Shown here one piece after another: positions 56,641 to 64,000 of a stretch of DNA of 64,000 nt; the first letter of the stretch is position 1, and each line of letters begins with the position of its first letter. Origin of the DNA: Pseudeuparius sepicola. Taxonomy: Eukaryota; Arthropoda; Insecta; Coleoptera; Anthribidae. The DNA lies in the NCBI GenBank assembly GCA_963920635.1, contig OY987303.1, positions 43,771,223 to 43,835,222 on the forward strand. Reading direction: 5' to 3'. The notes below the pieces were generated by a model. It was not told the DNA's origin and ran no database searches. It saw only the letters and a list, made by a program, of their open reading frames with translations. A program made the translations under genes and the position numbers.

Positions 56641-58520
56641 ATTCTGCAAGTAACTTTTAACTCAAAAAAGGGAAATACATTGCGATTGTGGTATATTATT
56701 AAATTAATTGATATTGAGGTTTTTTTTATTTATTTTTATGGCATCTGCTCTTTTCGAGCAATCTAGCCACTGTGGGGCGACATACGGTGTGAGGAACCAT
56801 GAAAGACCCACCCACTCGTGCACCGCCACGCCGCCCCCTGATATTAAGGTCATGTGTTACGTCTATTTGGCTTTTGCCACAAAATATAAGTTAGGTAAAT
56901 TTTCTTCTTCCTCAGTCTTCACAAATCTCAACTAGAAACATATCGATATTGCCGTAAATTCGCTTGCCGTTATTAGGGCATTTACCGGTCGAAAAAAAAA
57001 TCGGAAAAAAATATTTTCGTGTTTTATTTACTATTAAGTTTCGTAATAAAAAATAAAAAAACAAGTGTGAAACAGGCCCATTATGCAGTTTTAAATTGCT
57101 TACATTTATTACAAAAAATAAAAATTAGTTTTTTGTGAACTCTGGTTCATTTAATGGCATTAAATTACGTTTGTGAATAATATTTTTCAAATTTGATTTT
57201 TGTGCAACATATTGGGATGATACTGGTTCCTCAACAAATCCTTACTTTACAGAAATCAGTTAAAAATGCGTTAACATTATATTTTCCCTCTAAAAAAACG
57301 GCAGAAGACTCCCGATTAGGGAATCCGCATTGGATTAATAGCCTCTATCGATCTTTCTCATTAAGGCACTCAATTTGGGCGGATCGGCTGCGGATCGCGG
57401 CCCGATGGCCCTCCTGGATCGACACTGAAACATTGCGATGGCCGGCCGGACGTAACTCGCAGACTTTATCACCGGCCCTCGATCCCGCTCTGTGATTTGT
57501 ACACAAATTATCCGGACAAATTGGCCACTTTGTTTCGGGAATTTTCCTTTTCTGTCATTTCAGGCCCGTCCGGGAAAGACGGCTTTTTCTTATCGCGGAG
57601 CGGGTGGGCCACGTTGAAAAATCGACTCGCTTGCGGCGGTCTGCCAGTGTTATATGCGTGGGTGATTTAGGGTCTACATTATGAGAGATTTGGTGATTTA
57701 TCCGAGCAGAAAAGAGTAGAGAGTACTACATTGCAATTATTGGTTATGTTTAGGTTTGATGTTAAAATATCTTAGGGTATGCTCCCATTCCACATGGATG
57801 CGTTCAAAGGCATCACTAGACCCAGCAACTCATTGTTTAAATACAATTAGACTGCGGCAAACATGTTTCGTTTATCTCTCTCCAATTCATATGATTTCTC
57901 TCTCTTTTTTGTTTACATGAACTAGCATGTCATTGACAACAGTCAAATCTCTCACCAGTGGCCTAACATGAAGTTGTTAATTCAATAATTTAGTTAAAAA
58001 TTATAATACGTTAAATTTTAATTAATTACCCACCCATATATTTCACTTTATGATTAAAACAGATTAAACCAACTGTTCTTAATTGAAAATGGCAAAAATT
58101 GCCTTTTTATTTATAGACAGACAACCCATTTGCAAACTTTGAAGATATTGGTTAGACGTTTTTTGGTACAACAGGATTTTTTTTTTCAAATCTTATATTC
58201 CGCAATTTTTTCGATTTATTGTGTTTTTGATATACTTAATGCATTCTTTCCACATTTCCCCATGTAATGAGAATGAAGTAAAGTGCAAAATATGTTTTCT
58301 TGGAATGTCTTTATTTATTAAAGCTCAGTGCCTATATTTGTTTAGACTTTTTAAACTACCTAAATTTGATATTTATACATTTAAAAACAAAGTTTTTAGA
58401 ACCACCACCAACTCATAAAAGTCTATATTACAAAATGGAACTATTCTCTAAAAGCAAGTACCCCCGATTCGCTGCCTGTGAATATAAAGCTAGGTGCAAT
58501 TATTGTCACATATTCACAAT
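56641..58520. other. Unassigned interval
   Basis: No repeat or domain recognised. 57290-57660 is distinctly GC-richer than the rest of the window and carries a 100-codon plus-strand frame (57193-57495) without known motif; it could be host single-copy sequence. Confidence 0.3.
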
Positions 58521-59120
58521 TTAAACCATTTCGTTTCCCATTTGTTTCCGTATAGACATTTCGTCTACAACCAAATTGCATAAAATTTGTTGACATTGCT
58601 GGGAAGCTTCTTTCTGTTTGTTGCGTAATGCACTTAATGTTTCATCAGTAAAACCAGGCTGCCCATCAACGGACCTGTACCATTCTGAAATTGTGCTTAA
58701 ATGAGGTAATGTTTTAATAAATGTATTTCGCACGAACTCATATGCTGCTGGTGAGTAAAATGATAATGTAAGGGCAAAACATCGTAGGCTTTCGTTGTAC
58801 TTCTGGTTTGAAAGGACCTTCTATGGTCCCTCGAACACATCAGCTGCAACTCCAGAAAGAGGAGCTTAAAAAATGTACATTAAATCAAAAGAAAAAAACA
58901 CTACTAAATACCTATATTACCTTGATTATGCATTCTGAAGACTCAGTTATAAGGCATTTCTTCTTAAATGTAGTAATCAATTCATTTAAATTTGTGACTT
59001 TACATTTTAAGCGCCTCATTGTTCCTTGCAGAATTTTCACCTTTTTTTTACTAGTTGCTTTATTTTTTCAATACCAAATGGTAATTCTTTCTTGCTTGTT
59101 CGGGTGTATTAAAATTGCCA
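58521..59120 (-). pseudogene. THAP9/P-element-type transposase remnant
   Basis: Reading right to left: a coiled-coil piece near 59040-58900 (LQGTMRRLKCKVTNL, ELITTFKKKCLITES), then LRCFALTLSFYSPAAYEF near 58790, then the open frame RNTFIKTLPHLSTISEWYRS, VDGQPGFTDETLSALRNK and VVDEMSIRKQ down to 58521. This is the order seen in THAP9 and P-element transposases: coiled coil, then the Y.SP.AY..VR..F...LPH..TI..WY and PGFT blocks, then the catalytic DEM.I motif with the first aspartate. Downstream catalytic parts and the THAP finger were not found. A minus-strand frame at 59225-59458 just upstream may or may not belong to it. Confidence 0.68.
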
Positions 59121-59625
59121 CTTTCTAGATCTCCTACATAGGCCTTCCCTCTAAAATATGTTAATGTGAAATATTGTTGATTTTAAAAGTAAATATTATA
59201 AATTTAACGATGCACTAAAACACCTTAACTTTTTTTCTTTGAAGCAACCGGAGTAGCAATTAAACTAAGGATTCCATTAAACCCGGATTTAGGGCCGATT
59301 AAGTCATGTGGGAAATTATCAGGGTCTTCACGTAGTTCCTTCAGTATGATGGCCTTAGTTTCATAAGCTGTTAACGTTAAACTGGTAAAGTCATGAACTT
59401 CAGTAGTATCTACTTCAACAGAAGAAGTGCTGCTATTGTTTTCAGAATCCTTTCTCATTTGTCTATCGAAAGAAAATATAAATTTAAATCATGTACCTTA
59501 CGCGGAGGCATTTACTTACAGAAATTTACAGTTGTTTGGTGTTTTTTAAACAGCAGTATTTTTTTTATAAGAACCCTTTCTTTATATTCAAATAGCAGAA
59601 AAGATTATGTTGTGAAGTGTAAGGG

Positions 59626-59905
59626 TAAGGCCATAGTGAAGACTCGCTTTGAGCCTCGACTGAAGCATCGCCTCAGGCCTCAAGCACTGACTATAGCATC
59701 GCATCGACCAAAGTCTTGCATCAGAGGGCACATAGTGGAGCGGCGAATGAAAGATGCCCTTCTGGGCACCAATCAGAAGCTCTGCTCATTGCAGGTATCA
59801 AGGCCTGTGGAGAGTACTGAAATCAAATTAGTTTGGTTCTTTGGTAGAGGCGAGGCTTATGTCGAGGCTTAATTCCTCAGTCTAGGCTCTACTATATACG
59901 GGTAG
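59626..59905. mobile_element. Possible MITE with imperfect TIRs
   Basis: The left end (GGCCATAGTGAAGACTCGC, then CCTCGACTGAAGCATCGCCTC) partly matches the inverted right end (ATAGTAGAGCCT, then CCTCGACATAAGCCTCGCCTC). About 280 bp, GC-richer than its flanks. The superfamily is undetermined. The plus-strand frame across it is probably not coding. Confidence 0.45.
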
Positions 59906-61587
59906 GTTATATTTACAACTATATTTTGTTTGAAAAAAAAAAAGCCTGAAAATGAAAATATACCTATAAATTAGGATAAGACATGTCAAAACATTTATCG
60001 TTAGATAATTAATTGATCATCCTTATTTTTTATATTTTGGATTTTTTTAACAGTTTTCTGCATTCCTAGCTAATACAAAGTGACTAGCTACGCACACATA
60101 AAATAATATAAAGGATTCCTTCACTTTCACTTCTATGTAAGCAGCTACTTTTACAGGCAACAGAAAAAAAATTAGACTAATTCATACTTTCTAAATTATT
60201 TAAATAAAACATCCTGGGTACTCTACGACCAGCAAAAATGTCTTATAATTTTTCTTGTACAATGTACGTTTCGACAATTTATTTCTTCTTCAGGTAGGTG
60301 CATATTAAAACTTTTGACAGTATTTTTGAAGCATAACAATTTCTTGAAAATTATGTTCTAAATACGGTTTTATCTCGTCAACTTCAATATGAACACATAT
60401 TTATGGAAGTCAAACAAAACGAAAAGGTTAATCTATAAAAATGTTATGGAGGATGTAATTTTTCAGTATAAAGTTTCTTAAAAGAGATGTTTTTTTTTGT
60501 TAACATGTAGCCTCCTATGGAAAATCTACACTGGTATAGAAATTAACATATCATTCACAACCCTTTACGTTGGACAAATACAAATAAACAGTTCGTTGGC
60601 CCAACCAACTTTTTTTTTGACCGGCATCCTATCTCAATTATCTTTTCCGGTGCCCTAATGGCGAGAAATACGATACATATAGAAAATTCTCAAACTATTT
60701 ACTTGTTTTAATTTCAAGAGTGAGTGGAAATATATCGCGTAGAATTCCATAGATATAAACCAACGAACGTGACAAAATACGGCTGTCGCAGGGGTATTTT
60801 TATATACCGTGCACGTCCTCCAGATTAGTCAAACTTTGCCGGACAGGAGCTCAAGTAAATTATGGCGAGGGCTCAAAGTATTTGGTTTCGCAAAGAATGT
60901 GCACAGAATTTCCTTTGAAACAGTATATTATACCCTGCTGTGGATGCGATACGGGACTACAACAAACAGGAAACTGCCGTCTCGAAACATAATGTTCGTC
61001 GAGACATTTCGAGGGTGCCGATGAACGGTATAGGTGCTAAAGCTTGTGAATAATGCCTATTCGCAAGCATTCGGTACACAAAAAGACAATATTATAATAA
61101 TATCTATCATACTCTGAACACCCCAAACTGGGAATACCTCAGAAATAACCACAGATGTGGTGACAATTACTACTATTTCAACTTTACTTGCGGCTAAGGT
61201 CGACTTAACGAGTCAGACCATTAATATTAGAATTAGACCATCAGATAGTGACAGATTTGGATCCCCGTTTTCGCATAGAAGCCTGGAAAGGGTTGAAAAG
61301 TACATCGTTGTTGAGTATAATGAAGGGAAACTTACGAGTGGCCTCTGGGGATAACATATGGAAAATTCGATTTTCCTTAACAGAAACAAAAGGTGCCCAT
61401 ATTTTCACGAAAGCCGTGTTCACTAAATGATTAATTAATAGAACCTGGCTTCGGAAAACCATAGGTTTGAGTGCAATCTTGGGCGCAATCTTGTAAGGAA
61501 AAAATCGAGATTTTGACCGATTGTTCGTCACAAGCCCATCGAAAGTATGAAAATGTACCTCGTCGCTAGCCAGAAAAACATAAAAAA
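59906..61587. other. Unassigned interval
   Basis: No confident feature. On the minus strand near 60235-60295 a CTGAAGA...GAAACGTA string resembles hammerhead core boxes, but stem I does not pair. Confidence 0.3.
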
Positions 61588-62140
61588 TACAGGGTGTCCG
61601 GTAAGTACCTCCTAATCTCTCGGAAGCATACAGGGGAGGTCAAAATAACCCTAGTTTGTCAAAGGAAAAAAATTCCTACAGTGCCCCTTAACGGAGATAC
61701 AGGGCCCCAAAAGAGTACTTAGCGATTTACTTTTTTGGCTCTAACTTTTGAACCGACTTGTATAATTTAATGAAATTTTAATAGTTTATGTTGGCCATAA
61801 AGACTCATAAAACCATACTACCGTAGATGTTTCACATCGTCAGGGAAGTCAGGAACGGACTTGCCACCACACTCGTTGGGCCAAATTTTTGACAGGTGTC
61901 ATTTTACAGAGCTGAAAACTGTTTTTTTAAATACTTTGGTCATTGCTCTTTAAAAAAGGTACTCTTCATTTCTTTCGACCAAATGAGCCGTTTTCGAAAA
62001 AATTAAGTTTTTGTATAACACTCAAAAGTTACTAATGCTAAACACAATTAGGTAAAAATCAGGTGGTTATTGTTTAATGAATTACCTACTATTGACGGAA
62101 CTTGTCAAAACCGCCTTCAAGTAAAAAATAAATTTTAAAA

Positions 62141-63275
62141 ATGGAAGAATATTCTTACGCAGAATATGCTGATATGCATTTAATTTATGGTGAAGCGCGG
62201 TCCAACTCTTCGAAGGCAAGAAGACTTTATGCTGAAAGATTTCCAGCTCGAACATTGCCAAGTCCAAAAACCTTTCAAAGGGTTGATCGGAGCTTAAGGG
62301 AAACAGGTAAAAGATGATTAGAAAGTAATTATTCGAGTTAACGAATTAATTTGTGAAATTTTTTATTCAGGGTCATTTTTGCCGAGACATGGAGATGAGG
62401 GACCTCCCAGGAGCGCACGACACCTTCACGTAGAGGAACAAATTTTGCAAGATATTACTGACAACCCTTCAAGCAGCGTAAGAAAGCTCGCGGCACAAAA
62501 CAATGCTACAAAATGGGTTGCACACGAAACTCTAAGAGAACAGTTATTGCACCCGTATCACGTTCAAAGAGTACACGCTATGTCCCCGAATGATTATCCA
62601 GCAAGACTCCAATACTGCAACTGGTTTATACAGCAACATAACCTAAATCTAAATTTTTCTAACCTTATTTTGTTTACCGATGAAGCCGGTTTTACAAGAG
62701 ATGGCATAATAAACTCACACAATTTACATTTTTGGGCTGATGAAAATCCGCACGCCATAATTCAAAACAAACACCAACAACGGTTTATGGTAAATGTGTG
62801 GGCGGGCATCATCGGAACTAACCTTATAGGTCCATTTGTTTTGGAAGGAAGACTTAATGGTGAGCTTTATTTGCAATTTTTGCAGCAAAATTTAAATAAT
62901 TTATTGGAAGACGTACCTCTTGATAGAAGAATGCAAATGTGGTACATGCATGATGGTGCTCCACCTCATTTTAACCGTATAGTACGTCAACACTTAACTA
63001 ACGTTTTTGGCCCTCGATGGATAGGTCGAGGTGGCCCTGTTTTATGGCCACCAAGGTCGCCTGATCTAAATCCTTTAGACTTTTACTTTTGGGGACATCT
63101 AAAACAACTAGTAGTAGTAAATACTAGAGAAGAACTACTAGCGAGAATAACACAGCATTCTAACGAAGTTCGTAATAATGCCGGAATATTATTTGCAGTG
63201 CAGCGGGAAAATATTCGAAGACTAAGAAAATGTATTGAAGTACGTGGAGCTCATATTGAACATTTGCCAAAATAA
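62141..63275 (+). CDS. DD41D mariner transposase, two exons, 356 aa
   Basis: Catalyses cut-and-paste transposition of the surrounding element. Exon 1 (62141-62306) starts MEEYSYAEYADMHLIYGEAR and encodes the first helix-turn-helix. A 64-bp intron (GT 62307 to AG 62370) joins ...SLRET to GSFLPRHGDEG in frame. Exon 2 holds the second DNA-binding helices (NPSSSVRKLAAQNNATKWV) and the catalytic domain: Asp159 in LFTDEAGF, Asp250 in MHDGAPPHF and Asp292 in SPDLNPLDFYFWG, so 41 residues separate the last two. The end CIEVRGAHIEHLPK is the standard C-terminus. The length equals the family norm of about 350. No stop or shift. The intron is inferred from consensus sites and frame continuity. Confidence 0.9.
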
Positions 63276-63331
63276 CATTTAAACGTTTTCATTATTTTTG
63301 TGTTTTAATAACATTGTAAATTAATTAAGCT

Positions 63332-63440
63332 CCGATCAACCCTTTGAAAGGTTTTCGAGCTGGAAATCTTTCAGCATAAAGTCTTCTTGCCTTCGAAGAG
63401 TTGGACAGCGCTTCACCATAAATTAAATGCATATCAGCCT
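63332..63440 (-). repeat. Inverted copy of transposase exon 1 within the same element
   Basis: Read on the minus strand this repeats about 62167-62295, the exon 1 coding region, with one substitution and one deletion of about 16 bp. It lies between the transposase stop and the right TIR and is not contiguous with the TIR homology. Confidence 0.9.
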
Positions 63441-63937
63441 AGTCTGTATTATGTTATTTTTAGGGTTCCGTACCTTTATGGACAAGCACTCGTTAATTGT
63501 GTAAACGTGTTAAAAAACTTATTTTTTTCGAAAACGGCTCATTTGGTCGAAAGAAATGAAGAGTACCTTTTTTAAAGAGCAATGACCAAAGTATTTAAAA
63601 AAACAGTTTTCAGCTCTGTAAAATGACACCTGTCAAAAATTTGGCCCAACGAGTGTGGTGGCAAGTCTGTTCCTGACTTCCCTGACGATGTGAAACATCT
63701 ACGGTAGTATGGTTTTATGAGTCTTTATGGCCAACATAAACTATTAAAATTTCATTAAATTATACAAGTCGGTTCAAAAGTTAGAGCCAAAAAAGTAAAT
63801 CGCTAAGTACTCTTTTGGGGCCCTGAATCTCCGTTAAGGGGCACTGTAGGAATTTTTTTCCTTTGACAAACTAGGGTTATTTTGACCTCCCCTGTATGCT
63901 TCCTAGAGATTAGGAGGTACTTACCGGACACCCTGTA

Positions 63938-64000
63938 TATTATACGTAATTAACAGGGTGACCGTATTTCGAGTCTTTGCATGGGGATCTTGGTTATCTT
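63938..64000. other. Right edge, possible start of another mariner-type TIR
   Basis: AACAGGGTGACCGTATTTCG near 63952 resembles the beginning of a mariner terminal repeat, but the window ends before any partner could be seen. Confidence 0.25.

Larger units (their letters stand above)
61590..63935. mobile_element. Intact DD41D mariner-like element with about 425-bp TIRs
   Basis: The left end CAGGGTGTCCGGTAAGTACC recurs inverted at the right end; the arms (61590-62015 and 63510-63935) are about 97-98 percent identical. TA flanks both ends (61588-61589, 63936-63937). Between them is a complete transposase gene with one intron, plus an inverted partial copy of its own first exon (63332-63440). 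High arm identity and the intact gene indicate recent activity. Confidence 0.93.

Noticed and set aside
57193..57495. 100-codon plus-strand frame in a GC-rich stretch
   Set aside because: No recognised domain and no splice or start context that favours coding; could be chance in GC-rich DNA.
59393..59872. 159-codon plus-strand frame
   Set aside because: It runs through a putative MITE with GC-rich imperfect inverted repeats and has no known motif.
60235..60295. Minus-strand CTGAAGA...GAAACGTA string resembling a third hammerhead
   Set aside because: Stem I bases do not pair, stem II is poor, and no Penelope coding remnant lies nearby, unlike the other two sites.
1..64000. CRISPR arrays, rRNA genes, tRNA genes, bacterial-type operons
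   Set aside because: No regularly spaced direct repeats with unique spacers, no recognisable rRNA or complete tRNA cloverleaf; introns and eukaryotic transposons show this is animal nuclear DNA.

Overview
The window looks like repeat-dominated nuclear DNA of an insect. It is AT-rich and carries long-terminal-inverted-repeat mariner-like (Tc1/mariner) elements, R4/Dong-type and CR1/L2-type non-LTR elements, Penelope-like elements with hammerhead-like motifs, a BEL/Pao element, a PIF/Harbinger element, hAT MITEs and P-element/THAP remnants. The mix would suit a beetle or another TE-rich insect, but the order is only a guess. I could not support a single ordinary host gene, rRNA or tRNA. Everything I recognise is a mobile element or a simple or tandem repeat. 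All identifications come from reading motifs by eye; no database search was run.

Layout. 1-7.6 kb: a Dong fragment, foldback MITEs, a decayed CR1/L2-like LINE (+), a Penelope C-terminal/hammerhead fragment (-) and a Tc1-like transposase tail. 7.6-15 kb: two mariner-derived elements that keep only the last codons of a transposase, plus tandem duplications. 15.9-22.1 kb: a three-level nest. A mariner-like element holds a PIF/Harbinger element (transposase plus MADF-domain protein), which holds a deleted DD41D mariner. 22-31 kb: small repeats, a frameshifted 1.36-kb mariner, a hAT MITE packed with an 18-bp GC-rich minisatellite (perfect 8-bp target duplication), and a 1.1-kb mariner foldback. 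33.4-39.2 kb: LINE and mariner scraps, a Penelope GIY-YIG end followed by a hammerhead-like motif, then an R4/Dong-like retrotransposon with a long open reverse transcriptase/restriction-like-endonuclease frame between TAA repeats, and a second truncated copy. 40.3-47.5 kb: a foldback with nested mariner MITEs, remnants of a DUF4218-like transposase, a hAT MITE, a THAP fragment, and further mariner fragments. 48.9-53.2 kb: a decayed BEL/Pao element (-) split by an apparently intact 1.9-kb mariner-like element. 54-60 kb: SINE-like repeats, tandem repeats and a THAP9/P-element relic. 61.6-63.9 kb: an apparently intact 2.35-kb DD41D mariner with about 425-bp inverted repeats and one 64-bp intron.

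How the parts relate. Three elements still look coding-competent: the Dong-like frame (lacking its 5' end) and the two mariner-like transposases. Most of the other DNA elements look like non-autonomous derivatives that share CAGGGTGT-like ends and TA target duplications, so they may have been moved by such transposases. Recurrent themes are long foldback structure, non-autonomous elements keeping the 3' end of the transposase gene, and nesting.
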